Below, in pieces: positions 46,501-55,854 of a DNA stretch of 64,000 nucleotides. How positions within the stretch are numbered: the stretch's first letter is position 1; every line of letters begins with the position of its first letter. This stretch comes from CAWFFV01 sp963814985 (GTDB lineage: Bacteria > Chloroflexota > Ktedonobacteria > Ktedonobacterales > Ktedonobacteraceae): NCBI GenBank assembly GCA_963814985.1, contig CAWFFV010000057.1, positions 1 through 64,000 on the forward strand, read 5' to 3'. A program made the position numbers and the translations under genes. A model generated the notes under the pieces. It worked only from the letters and a program-made list of their open reading frames with translations, was not told where the DNA came from and made no database searches.

Positions 46501-49281
46501 GCTAATAGGACTGAGAAGGAAACCGAGAAACTCATCGGGTGCTTTATGAATTTCCTTGCTCTTCGTTCGCAGATCTCTGAGCAGATGACAGGGTTGGAGC
46601 TTCTTGCCGAGGTGAAAGGAACAGTGATTGAGGCACACATACACCAGGATTATCCTTTTGAGAAACTTGTGGCAGCAATCAACCCGGTCAGAAAGTCAAA
46701 TCAATATCCGCTGTACAATATAGCCTTTTTGTTGCAAAATTTTCCTTTCTCTCCACATGTCGTACAAAATATATTTTCTCCATCTATGGGAAATAAAACA
46801 CTCCAATTCAGTCTTCTCCCACTGGAGATGCAAGTTGCACTCCTCGATTTGCGCCTGATTGCGGAAGAAACTCCAAAGGGCATCCATCTGGAATGTGAGT
46901 ATGATACAGACCTGTTTGATGCAGAGACCATAGAGCAGTTTTTAGCATCGTATACCCACATCATCGAAACATTTGTACAGACTCCCACTGCTCCAATCTC
47001 CTCCTTTAATATATCTCCACAACTTGAAGCACAAGCCGGGGTCGCTAAAGCCCGAGAATACAAAGAAACGATTGCTATCACCGCGACCTTTACCTCCGAG
47101 CCATTAGAGGAATCGCTAGCCTTCTGGATACAAGAACTGGCATGGCCTTTGACGGTTGCTTTTGCGCCCTATAACCAGATCTTTCAGCAACTACTTGATC
47201 CAGGCAGCCTGCTTGCCCAGAATCAGCAGGGAATCAATGTGGTTTTGCTGCGTTTAGAAGATTGGTTGCGCTTTGACACAACGTTGGGAACAGCAGCACA
47301 GGCTGAAGAAAAGATCGAACGCAATGCAGACGAACTGGTGCAGGCATTGCGAACTGCTACTCGACACATAACCACCCCTTATTTGATTTATGTGTGTCCC
47401 GCCTCACCTATGATTGAGGCAGATCCAGTCCGCAGAGCGTTTTTTGCTCAGATGGAAGATCAACTGGCTACCGATCTGGCAGAGCTACATAACGTCTTCC
47501 TGGTGAACAGTGCCGAGCTGAAGACAGTTTATCCGGTCGAAACTTCCTACGATCCCTATGCAGATGAGATGGGACATATCCCTTTCTCTACGGACTTTTT
47601 TGCCGCTCTAGGCACGCATATTGTCCGCAAAATATCAGCGTTGCGCCGTCGACCCATGAAGGTGATTGCACTTGATTGCGATCAAACGCTCTGGCAGGGC
47701 ATTTGTGGCGAGGATGGGGCGCAAGGAGTCATCATTGATCCGCCCAGGAAGGCACTGCAAGAGTTCCTCGTGGCCCAACAAGAGGCAGGAGTGCTTTTGT
47801 GCTTGTGCAGTAAAAACAATGAGCCGGATGTCTTCGAGGTCTTTGCATGTCATCCTGAAATGCCATTGAAGCGTGAGCATCTGGTCGTATGGCGTATCAA
47901 TTGGGAACCCAAATCGCAAAATCTGCGTGCTCTCGCTGAGGAATTGCAACTTTCTTTGGATAGCTTTATCTTTATCGATGATAACCCTTTGGAATGTGCA
48001 GAAGTTCAGGCTCTCTGTCCCGAAGTACTTACACTTCCCGTCCCACCAGAATCCGATCGCTTGCCTCATCTTCTCCAGCACTTCTGGGCCTTTGATCATG
48101 TACGGATTACCGCTGAAGATAGGAAACGAACGGAGCTTTATCAGCAGCAACTTCAGCGACAGGCATTCCAGCAGACATCTGCCACCCTGGAAGGTTTTCT
48201 TGCCGCTCTGCAATTGCAAGTGCACATTGCCCCACTGGAAGAGGCCCAACTCGATCGTGTTGCGCAGTTGACACAACGTACTAATCAGTTCAACTGTAGC
48301 ACAATTCGGCGTACAGAGAGCGAACTCCAGCGGTTCTGCCTGGAAGCCAAAGCAGGATGTTTGGTTATCAACGTCAGTGATCGTTTTGGGGACTATGGTC
48401 TGGTTGGAGCGATCTTGTTTACAGAGAACCAGGAAGATCTTGAGGTAGACACCTTCCTGTTAAGTTGTCGTGTCCTGGGACGTGGTGTTGAGTACCAGAT
48501 GTTAGCTCGACTTGGCAAGATCGCATATGAGCATCAGAGAGATCGCGTACGTGTTCTTCTGGTTCCGACTCCACGAAACAAACCAGCATGTGAATTCCTG
48601 GAAAGCATTGGAGGGGCATTCAAAAAGCCCCTTGGCGAAGGCTGGGTCTTTGAGTTCCCGGTCGAAGTGCTAATGGAGCTTACCTATAGTCCATCTGTAG
48701 TGAAGCAGTTGGATTTTGACGCAGGATCGGGCAACGAATTTACCACCCAGGGAAAAACACTGGATTTAACTGTTCGGTACCAGATAAATGGAGAGCGTTT
48801 GTTACGCATTGCAACGGAGTTGAGTACATCGGAACAGGTGGTAAACGCGATAGCCGTACAACATCGTCGGCTTTCTAGCAGGCAAGGGGTAGGAGCAGTA
48901 CCACGTACGGAAACCGAGAGACGTCTCGTAGAGATCTGGAGAGAGGTCTTCAAAGTGGAGCAGATTGGCATCCACGATAACTTCTTTGCTCTAGGGGGAG
49001 ATTCTATCCTCAGTATTCAAATTGTGGCACGGGCTAATCAGGCCAGTATCCCTATCTACCCCAGGCACATCTTCGAGTACCAGACTATTGCAGAGTTGGC
49101 GCAAGAAGTCCAGCAAGAAATTCCTACAAGCATGATCGCACACGGCCAGTCAGGCAACTCTACCCCCACATTGTCACGGCCCACCACGGATGATCAGACC
49201 AGACGGAAACCTTCCTCTCTCTTTTGCGCAACAACAACAGTGGGTTCTCAATCAGTTAGATCCCTACAGCCCCAAATATAA
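43534..49281 (+). CDS. NRPS: acyl-AMP ligase, PCP, condensation, FkbH, PCP
   Basis: 1915 aa. Domains: acyl/aryl-AMP ligase 10-500 (LLLFTSGSTGTPKGVMLTH at 146, FNWMPLDHIGGLVTFHLRD, GYFHHPEFNQEAFTADGWFETGD, KTETGKVQRTKLK); PCP1 about 605-680 (LLGGHSL, Ser attachment); C1 about 715-1165 (LPLSFAQQQQWVLNQL, MHHIVSDGWS at 847); FkbH about 1370-1705 (HAD nucleophile ALDCDQTLWQGICG, FIFIDDNPLECAEV, CRVLGRGVEYQML); PCP2 about 1790-1865 (LGGDSIL). FkbH makes a glyceryl-carrier from bisphosphoglycerate, so the line probably loads glycerate. It ends by a frameshift near 49205 and continues in the next entry. No ketosynthase or AT. Confidence 0.9.
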   Translation: MQSDGTEIKQSYASLYEEAEQILAGLRRQGLQPGDIVMLQVEENQDYLPTFWACVLGGLVAAPVSIAPSYTQPTITITKLQKAWELCDHPLIVASASLAPALRVLAPTLGMNDLRLETVETLRALPSEAHERSLHDCQPDDVFLLLFTSGSTGTPKGVMLTHRNVLSLAMGYTQLEGLTPQEITFNWMPLDHIGGLVTFHLRDIYLGCQQIHARPSTVLQDPLMWLDCLDRYHATCTWAPNFAFSLINERAAIIAQRQWDLSSLHYILDAGEAIVPKTARRFLELLAPHGLASNAIHPSWGMSETSSGVTFSSRFSLETTTDEDRFVDVGALIPEVWVRVVDEYYQLVAEGKSGRIQVKGPTVTPGYFHHPEFNQEAFTADGWFETGDVGMLREGRLTITGRSKHIIIINGLNYYSHEIEAVVEEIAGVAVTYTGACAVRDAENNTDTLAIFYHSLFTDVPQILKQREEIFLRVVSAVGINPTYLIPLEKEAIPKTETGKVQRTKLKQQFEEGMFDPVLKRLHLVPARPLMQLTAYLKLKPVEDASYVLAAARKAHISDRFGQSVPCTLVQVEAFPLTPTGEIDREALRRQGQLVSANNRTMSDILSTAEQQLIYLWQEIFKQTEIHKQDHFFLLGGHSLTLMQLLARIQETFQVKLTIQDIFDCPTVAALAQRIETGLRGEHAGQHPPLLPLLQSVEYKRNVQEQPLTNGHVRHLPLSFAQQQQWVLNQLDPYSPRYNVPGVIHLQGELDIAALERSLQEVVRRHDALRTTFVSVDKEPIQVIAPSLTVPIPISDLQHLPINERLAEARRLATTEGRSPFNLMQGPLIRTLLFVLGPDEYIFTLSMHHIVSDGWSMGIFLQELFASYLAFASGTLPQLPDLPIQYADYAFWQRQWMQDDVLQPLLTYWKQKLEGAPPAIVLPTDRSRPTVSGSQGASVSLLLSQPLSEALQMLSRQREATLFMTMLTALNILLFQWTGQPDMVVGTVLANRTEKETEKLIGCFMNFLALRSQISEQMTGLELLAEVKGTVIEAHIHQDYPFEKLVAAINPVRKSNQYPLYNIAFLLQNFPFSPHVVQNIFSPSMGNKTLQFSLLPLEMQVALLDLRLIAEETPKGIHLECEYDTDLFDAETIEQFLASYTHIIETFVQTPTAPISSFNISPQLEAQAGVAKAREYKETIAITATFTSEPLEESLAFWIQELAWPLTVAFAPYNQIFQQLLDPGSLLAQNQQGINVVLLRLEDWLRFDTTLGTAAQAEEKIERNADELVQALRTATRHITTPYLIYVCPASPMIEADPVRRAFFAQMEDQLATDLAELHNVFLVNSAELKTVYPVETSYDPYADEMGHIPFSTDFFAALGTHIVRKISALRRRPMKVIALDCDQTLWQGICGEDGAQGVIIDPPRKALQEFLVAQQEAGVLLCLCSKNNEPDVFEVFACHPEMPLKREHLVVWRINWEPKSQNLRALAEELQLSLDSFIFIDDNPLECAEVQALCPEVLTLPVPPESDRLPHLLQHFWAFDHVRITAEDRKRTELYQQQLQRQAFQQTSATLEGFLAALQLQVHIAPLEEAQLDRVAQLTQRTNQFNCSTIRRTESELQRFCLEAKAGCLVINVSDRFGDYGLVGAILFTENQEDLEVDTFLLSCRVLGRGVEYQMLARLGKIAYEHQRDRVRVLLVPTPRNKPACEFLESIGGAFKKPLGEGWVFEFPVEVLMELTYSPSVVKQLDFDAGSGNEFTTQGKTLDLTVRYQINGERLLRIATELSTSEQVVNAIAVQHRRLSSRQGVGAVPRTETERRLVEIWREVFKVEQIGIHDNFFALGGDSILSIQIVARANQASIPIYPRHIFEYQTIAELAQEVQQEIPTSMIAHGQSGNSTPTLSRPTTDDQTRRKPSSLFCATTTVGSQSVRSLQPQI

Positions 49282-52249
49282 TATGTTTGGATCAATCCAC
49301 TTGCAAGGAGAACTTGACGTTGTCGCCCTGGAATGCAGCTTGCAGGAGATCATAAAACGCCACGAAGTGTTACGCACGACCTTTGTCTCTATGGATGGAG
49401 AGCCGATACAGGTTATTGCTCCATCCCTGACCATACCGATCCCCATGAGCGATTTGCAGCACCTCCCCATGAGTGAACGGTTAGCAGAAGCCCGGCGACT
49501 GGCAACTGTGGATGGACTACGTCCCTTTGACTTAATGCAAGGCCCGCTCATACGAGCTCTCTTATTCGTACTGGGACCCGATGAATATGTATTTACTCAG
49601 AGTATGCATCATATCGTCAGCGATGGATGGTCGATAGGAATACTCTTGCAGGAGCTGTTTGCCCTATATTCAGCCTTCGCCAGTGGAACACCTCCACAAT
49701 TGCCTGATCTTCCTATCCAATATGCAGACTATGCCCTCTGGCAACGGCAGTGGATGCAGGACGACGTGCTGAAATCCCTGCTGGCCTATTGGAAACAGAA
49801 ACTTGAGGGTGCTCCACCGGCAATTGCGTTTCCTACGGATCGACCACGCCCGATAATGAGTGCATCTCAGGGGGCATCAGTCTCGGTACTGCTCTCTCAA
49901 CCACTCTCTGAGGCGCTTCGGATGCTCAGCCGTCAGCGGGAAGCCACCCTCTTTATGACGATGCTCACAGTTCTCAACATCGTCCTCTTTCAGTGGACGG
50001 GACAATCTGATATGGTCGTGGGCACGGTTCTAGCCAATAGGAGTAAGCCAGAAACCGAGAAACTCATCGGGTGCTTTCTGAACTTTTTAGCTCTTCGCTC
50101 GCAGATCTCAGAGCAGATGACTGGACTGGAGCTTCTTGCCGAGGTGAAAGGAACAGTGATTGAGGCCTATATGCACCAGGATTATCCTTTTGAGAAACTT
50201 GTGGCAGCTCTCAACCCGATCAGGAAGCCAAATCAATACCCGCTGTACAATATAGCCTTTTTACTGCAAAATTTCCCTTTCTCTCCAGATGCCATACAAA
50301 CTATATTCTCTCCATCTACGGATGGTAAAACACTCCAATTTAGCCTTCTGCCATTGGAGCGGCAAGCCGCACTGCTCGATTTGCGTCTGATTGCGGAAGA
50401 AACTCCAAAGGGAATACTGCTGGAATGTGAATACGATAGGAACTTGTTTGACGCCGCGACCATAGAGCAGCTTTTAGCATCTTATACCCACGTCGTGGAA
50501 ACATTTGTACAAACTCCCACAGTCTCAATCTCATCCTTTGACATATCTCTTGAGGCACAAGCCAGGGCAGCCAGGGCCAGGGAACACACAGAGTTGAGTA
50601 CATTGGAACAAGCGTTACATACGATGGCGGCACAACAACATCAGCTCCTCCGTAACAGGCAAAGAACAGCACCACGTACAGAAACTGAAAGACGCCTGGT
50701 AGAGATCTGGACAGAAGTCTTCAGACAGGAGCAGATTGGCATCCACGATAATTTCTTTGCTCTGGGGGGAGATTCTATCCTCAGCGTTCGGGTTATCTCA
50801 AAAGCGAGACAGACTGGAATTTATATTACACCACAACAATTAATGGCCTCTCAGACTATCGCTGAGTTGTCTGATATTGTCAGGGCGGCTTCTCCGCTGC
50901 AGGCTGAACAAGGCATGGTAACAGGATTGGTGCCCCTCGTGCCGATGCAAAACTGGTTCTTCGGAAAACTTAAGCGGCATGATCCGCATCACTGGAATAT
51001 AGCGAGACTGATAGAGGTATCGCCACAAATGCTAAATCCTGCCTTGTGGATGCGCGCGGTAGAATACTTGCTTCTCTATCATGATACGCTGCGTACGCGT
51101 TTTGTACAAAATAAATCTGGCTTACAACAATTCATTGCCATTCCTGATTCAAGAGTACCTTTTGTTACGATTGATCTCTCAGCATTGTCGGAGGCGAAGC
51201 AACGAGCCGCTATCGAGTCAAGTGCAGGCAATTTGCAACTGAGCTTGAATCTGTCTGAGGGACCTATCCTGCGTGTTGCTTTGTTTGATCTGGGGAAGGG
51301 CAGACCAGGACGTTTGCTCCTTATTGTTCACCATCTGGTGGCAGACGGTTTCTCTTTTACACTTCTTTTAGAGGATCTCCATACAGCCTATGAGCAACTG
51401 AGTTGTGGTAAGACGATTTGTCTGCCGCCTAAGACGACCTCCCATAAACAGTGGGCTGAACAACTGATAGTTCATGCACAGTCAGAGCACTTCCATCGAG
51501 AGTTGGCCTCTTTCCTCTCATTGCCCTGGACAAAAGCGGTTCCCTTGCCACTAGACTATCCAATCGGCAGAGGTACAAATACGGTGGCAACGATACGTCA
51601 GGTGAAGGCAATATTAAGTGTAGAAGAAACCAATGCCCTGTTGCAGAAAGTTCAAACGGGCGCTGATATTCAGCTCATTGAAGTGCTCCTCGCCGCCTTA
51701 GCCTATACACTGTCAAGGTGGGTAGGGGGGCACCAGTTGCCGGTGGATGTGGTCCATCATGGAAGGGAAACCTGTTTTGATGATGTGGATCTCACGCGAA
51801 CTATAGGTTTATGCATTTATAATATCAATACATTGTTTGATCTGGAGAACGCTGACACGCCACAGGCTGCATTGTCGGCAGTCAAAGAGCAGTTTCGTCG
51901 TATCAATCATGTCGTTCTCGGCTGTGCTGGAGACCGCACGTTTGTAGTTGATGAATGTGTTGAGCCATGGGCGACAGTTGCGGAAAAAACGAAGGCTATC
52001 CCTTGCAGCGATGTATGTTTCAATTATTATGGTCAAGTAGTAGATGGAGGGGGGATTCTTCCTTCTCAGTTCCGGCCAGCGCCAGAGTCCATTGGGATGA
52101 CAGAGTCCAGGCAAAACCTGGATTTTTATACCTTTTATTGTCGTGGGATCATCAATGATGAGCAGTTCACTTTATGTGGGATTATAGCGAAAATTTGCAC
52201 CAGCGTACAACTATCGAGCATCTGGTTGAGGTTTTTATGGAAACGCTGA
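49190..52249 (+). CDS. NRPS: condensation, PCP, epimerization; no adenylation domain
   Basis: 1019 aa, frame +2 relative to the previous entry. C2 about 1-450 (LPLSFAQQQQWVLNQL at 9, MHHIVSDGWS about 138); PCP3 about 500-570 (LGGDSIL at 525); E domain about 583-1000 (LVPMQNWFFGKL, VHHLVADGFSF at 712, VHHGRETCFDDVDLTRTIGL, CFNYYGQV). The latter blocks separate epimerization from condensation domains. C2 is nearly the same as C1. There is no A domain between C2 and PCP3, so the amino acid must come from a partner; the next gene is an A-MT protein. The frame break at its start is probably an indel, giving a joint protein of about 3110 aa. Confidence 0.88.
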   Translation: MIRPDGNLPLSFAQQQQWVLNQLDPYSPKYNMFGSIHLQGELDVVALECSLQEIIKRHEVLRTTFVSMDGEPIQVIAPSLTIPIPMSDLQHLPMSERLAEARRLATVDGLRPFDLMQGPLIRALLFVLGPDEYVFTQSMHHIVSDGWSIGILLQELFALYSAFASGTPPQLPDLPIQYADYALWQRQWMQDDVLKSLLAYWKQKLEGAPPAIAFPTDRPRPIMSASQGASVSVLLSQPLSEALRMLSRQREATLFMTMLTVLNIVLFQWTGQSDMVVGTVLANRSKPETEKLIGCFLNFLALRSQISEQMTGLELLAEVKGTVIEAYMHQDYPFEKLVAALNPIRKPNQYPLYNIAFLLQNFPFSPDAIQTIFSPSTDGKTLQFSLLPLERQAALLDLRLIAEETPKGILLECEYDRNLFDAATIEQLLASYTHVVETFVQTPTVSISSFDISLEAQARAARAREHTELSTLEQALHTMAAQQHQLLRNRQRTAPRTETERRLVEIWTEVFRQEQIGIHDNFFALGGDSILSVRVISKARQTGIYITPQQLMASQTIAELSDIVRAASPLQAEQGMVTGLVPLVPMQNWFFGKLKRHDPHHWNIARLIEVSPQMLNPALWMRAVEYLLLYHDTLRTRFVQNKSGLQQFIAIPDSRVPFVTIDLSALSEAKQRAAIESSAGNLQLSLNLSEGPILRVALFDLGKGRPGRLLLIVHHLVADGFSFTLLLEDLHTAYEQLSCGKTICLPPKTTSHKQWAEQLIVHAQSEHFHRELASFLSLPWTKAVPLPLDYPIGRGTNTVATIRQVKAILSVEETNALLQKVQTGADIQLIEVLLAALAYTLSRWVGGHQLPVDVVHHGRETCFDDVDLTRTIGLCIYNINTLFDLENADTPQAALSAVKEQFRRINHVVLGCAGDRTFVVDECVEPWATVAEKTKAIPCSDVCFNYYGQVVDGGGILPSQFRPAPESIGMTESRQNLDFYTFYCRGIINDEQFTLCGIIAKICTSVQLSSIWLRFLWKR

Positions 52250-52334
52250 GATCGCTCATTCACTACGGACTCTAGCTCTTTACATTTGAAAGGTAAAAAT
52301 ATGCCTATACATCCTGCGGAGGAGAGCGAGAAGC

Positions 52335-55231
52335 GTGAGCATCCAGAGTGAAGGGCGAGGCATACTCGTTGAGCAGATAACTGATTGGCAATACCCGCTA
52401 AGTTCTCCCCTTCCACAATGCCTTATCGCAAGCTCACCACCACTAGAGTATGAACAATTGCTGGTGACCTGGAATGCCACGCAAGTAGATTACCCGCATG
52501 ACAAATGCATCCATCACCTCTTTGAAGAGCAGGTAGAACGTACACCGGATGCATGCGCTGTAGTCTTCGCACAACAACGGCTATCTTATAGAGAGCTGAA
52601 TAGTCGTGCAAATCAACTGGCGCATTATCTACAAGGTTCAGGGGTTGGACCTGACATGCTTGTTGGTATTAGTATGGAATGTTCACTGGAGATGGTGGTA
52701 GGTATCCTGGGGATTCTTAAAGCGGGAGGTGCTTATGTGCCACTGGATCCAACCTATCCATATGAGCGTCTGGCTTTTATGCTCGCCGATGCGGGGTTGA
52801 CTCTATTAGTAACCCAGCAGCATCTTGCTGAAGTTCTACCCACCCACGAGGCACACGTCATTTACCTTGACGCGAACAGCGAAATCATTGCTCAGGAGAG
52901 TGAAAAGAATCCTACTAGCGGGGTAACATATCAGAATCTTGCATACGTGATTTATACTTCTGGCTCGACGGGGCGTCCCAAAGGTGTTCTTGTGGAGCAT
53001 CGTGGATTGGGAAACATGATTAAGGCCCAGATCCGCACATTTGCTGTACAGTCACACAGCCGTGTTCTCCAGTTTGCCTCTCTTAGCTTTGATGCATCGG
53101 TTTCAGAAATCTTTATGACATGGCTTGCGGGCGCACAGTTACACCTGATACCCTCAGATTTACGCTGGCCAGCGCCAGTTTTGCTCAAGTTTTTACGTGA
53201 GCAAGCCATTACAACTATCACGTTGCCCCCGGCGGTTCTGGCTATCCTATCTCCCGACGAGCTACCTGATCTCCAAACAGTTATTTCGGCTGGAGAAGAG
53301 CTATCTTCCAATATCGTAGAGCACTGGGCTTCGGGACATCGTTTACTCAATGCATATGGGCCAACTGAAGGTACAGTTTGTACAACTATCAGCGTTTGTA
53401 CTGATGGATCTCACAAACCCACCATCGGTCGTCCGATTGCTAATACACAGGTCTACTTGCTAGATACCCATCTTCAATCTGTCTCTCCTGGAATATCCGC
53501 CCAGATGTATATTGGTGGTGTGGGCCTGGCTCGTGGCTATCTGAATCGTCCTGAACTGACAGCTGAAAAGTTCGTCCCCAATCCTTTTAGCACAGAACCC
53601 GGAGCGAGATTATACAAAACAGGTGATCTGGCCCGCTATTTGCCAGATGGGGCCATTGAGTATATAGGGCGTATTGATCGCATGGTCAAAGTGCGTGGCT
53701 TCCGCATTGAGCTGGGTGAGATCGAAGCTATACTGGAGCAACATCCAGGCCTCTCCAAAGCTGTTGTTCTTCTTCATGAAGATCACCATAGTGATAAACG
53801 CCTGATTGCCTATGCTATCCCCCATCCTGATTATCAAAGCTCTGAGAAGTTACTCGCAGCCTGGTATGCTGAAGATGGCATACAACCCGAGATACCTTTT
53901 GGTCCTTTTCAATGCGCAGAAAGTGTCAGAGCCACTTACTAGTCAGAGTCAGGCCATGGTAGCAAGCTTCTCACCTGTAGAAGAGGAAGAGGTGGCAACA
54001 AGCGAAACAAATATCTGCATTCCTTCTCAGTTTACGACCACAATATATTCTGGAAATTGGCTGTGGGGAGGGACAACTTATGTCCAGCCTTGCTCCTGAA
54101 TGCACTCATTACTGGGCTACCGATATTTCGCCAGCGGTGTTGCGTTCTCTGGAGCAACAGCTTCCTGAACAAATAGCATCGCGTGTAACCTTATTACCTC
54201 GCATGGCCCATGATTTTGCTGGCATAGAGGCTGGGTTGCTTGACGCTATTGTTCTCAATGATGCTGTCCGGCGTTTCCCAGGCATTGAGTATCTCGTGCA
54301 CGTGTTGCAACATGCTTTACAGGTAATACGGCCTGATGGCGTGATCTTTGTAGGAAATATAGGTAGTCTATCTCTCTGTGAAGCACATCATACTTTCCTC
54401 AAGATGCATGAGGGGCCAGCCTCGCTACCGAGAGAACAACTATGGCATCGTGTATATAAGGGTATCGCTGAAGAGGAAAGATTGCTTATTGACCCGGCTT
54501 TCTTTGTCGCCTTACCACAGCATCTTTTGCAGATTACGCGCGTTCAGTTGTTACTCAGGCGTGAAGGTCATACTCGTTCTTTCGCACGTTTTCATTATGA
54601 TGTGCTCCTCTGGATAGGAACTAATCCCGCCTCCAGGGGAGAGTTATTCGATGATCCTACAGTTTGCCAGATAGATTGGGAAGAAAAGCAGTTTACCGTA
54701 GCCGCTATAAGACAGTGGCTTATCGAGGAAGCACCCGAACAACTGCACATTCGCCGAATACCCCATACACAGCTTTTTAAAGATATGAGGGTTATAGAAC
54801 TGTTGAAAGGTTATCAGGGATATAAGACCGTTGGTGAAATGCGAGAAGCATTGCAAGCAGTAGAGGAAGCGGAAATAGAGCCAGAGGTAGCTATGGGCTT
54901 TAGGTGAAGAGCTAACTATGCCGTAGAGATAACATGGGAAGATGCAGGTAAAGAAAAACGCTATAATGCATTATTCAAGCAAAAAAATATAAATACAATG
55001 TATGCAACAACATGCGAGAATGATCAAAATGTACCAGGTAGTAGCCTCCAGCCCTGGGCTACCTATGCAAACATGCCTCTACAGGGAAAGGTTGTGCAAT
55101 TTTTAAAGGAGAGATTACCCAGGTATATGGTTCCATCAGCGTTTCTGCTTCTGGATACTTTGCCACTCACGTCCAACGGAAAAATTGATAGACGTAAGCT
55201 CCCAGTGCCTGATTGGGTACATCCAGTTTAA
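52335..55231 (+). pseudogene. Stand-alone NRPS adenylation domain with nested methyltransferase, several frameshifts
   Basis: About 965 aa when joined. GTG start with GGAGGAG upstream. Residues 1-65 are a C-A linker (EYEQLLVTWNATQVDYPHDK). The A domain follows: VIYTSGSTGRPKG near 207, LSFDASVSEIF, NAYGPTEGTV, YKTGDLARY and GRIDRMVKVRGFRIELGEIE. After A8 the sequence changes frame (about 53870) into a methyltransferase, with motif I LEIGCGEGQLM, ATDISPAVL and LDAIVLNDAVRRFPG. Another break pair lies near 54900-54920, then A10 LPLTSNGKIDRRKLP. No PCP or TE follows. Specificity residues (GrsA numbering) read D-A-S-T-I-A-A-V-C, suggesting an aromatic residue. Either decaying or error-rich. Confidence 0.75.
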
Positions 55232-55235
55232 GAAA

Positions 55236-55306
55236 GAAATGAAATAACTACTCAGGTTTCCTCAGCGCCTGAGGCACTGAGGAAACCTGAGTAGTTATTT
55301 CATTTC
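55236..55306. terminator. 30-bp-stem bidirectional hairpin between convergent genes
   Basis: Arms 55236-55265 and 55277-55306 are perfect complements around CGCCTGAGGCA. The hairpin lies between the A-MT stop and the GNAT stop and covers the last codons of the latter. The TAACTACTCAGG and CCTCAGCGCC words also occur in the palindromic repeat family. Confidence 0.8.
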
Positions 55307-55854
55307 CATATTTCTAAGAGAACCCAGGGGGCACCTGAACTACGAGGATCGTAAATTTCCCCAACTTCTCGAAAATTTGCTCTGGTGAAGGCGCGGCGTG
55401 CAGGATGATTGGCAAGGGCAGTCTCAGCATAAACACGTGCAATACCAGGAGAAGTAAAGAGGTAGTGTACCAGTGTACGAATGGCCTCTGAACCATAGCC
55501 CTGGCCCCAACTTGTTTTCCTGCCCAGACCCAATCCAATCTCGACCTGTCCCAGACGGTAATCGACGTTGAAGTAGGTAATAGTGCCAATGGGAATGTGC
55601 ATCTCATCGTCGATAATGAACCAGAATTGTCGTCCGTTGCCGCGTACATAGTTGCGCTCGAATGTTGGGAGAAACTCTTCCATGGTGCGTGAATAGGGGC
55701 GGTGAGGATCATAGCGCCAGACCTCGTCATCGCGCTCCCAGTGGAAAACGTTGTAAGCATCATCCATAGCTGGGCGACGCAGGTAGATACGTTCGCCATG
55801 AATGAATTGCCCCTGTGTTGATCCAGGCTTGTTATCACGTTGTATTTCAGTCAT
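55300..55854 (-). CDS. GNAT-family N-acetyltransferase
   Basis: 184 aa from the ATG at 55854, chosen because it overlaps the phosphopentomutase stop as ATGA; an upstream ATG at 56010 would read through the neighbour. The RimJ/RimL-like fold shows HGERIYLRRPAMDDAYNVFHWERDDEVWRYD, IPIGTITYFNVDY and the acetyl-CoA loop GRKTSWGQGYGSEAIRTLVHYLF (Q/RxxGxG/A), then VYAETALANHPARRAFTRANFREVG. Acceptor unknown. Last gene of the PFK-deoB operon. Confidence 0.88.
   Translation of the reverse strand: MTEIQRDNKPGSTQGQFIHGERIYLRRPAMDDAYNVFHWERDDEVWRYDPHRPYSRTMEEFLPTFERNYVRGNGRQFWFIIDDEMHIPIGTITYFNVDYRLGQVEIGLGLGRKTSWGQGYGSEAIRTLVHYLFTSPGIARVYAETALANHPARRAFTRANFREVGEIYDPRSSGAPWVLLEIWK

Noticed and set aside
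47635..48276. 213-codon minus-strand frame within the NRPS
   Set aside because: It lies entirely inside the FkbH domain, whose motifs are clear on the plus strand.
54080..54907. Independent methyltransferase gene
   Set aside because: The SAM motif I starts upstream of this frame's ATG, and the A10 motif resumes after it, so it is the nested MT of the adenylation protein.
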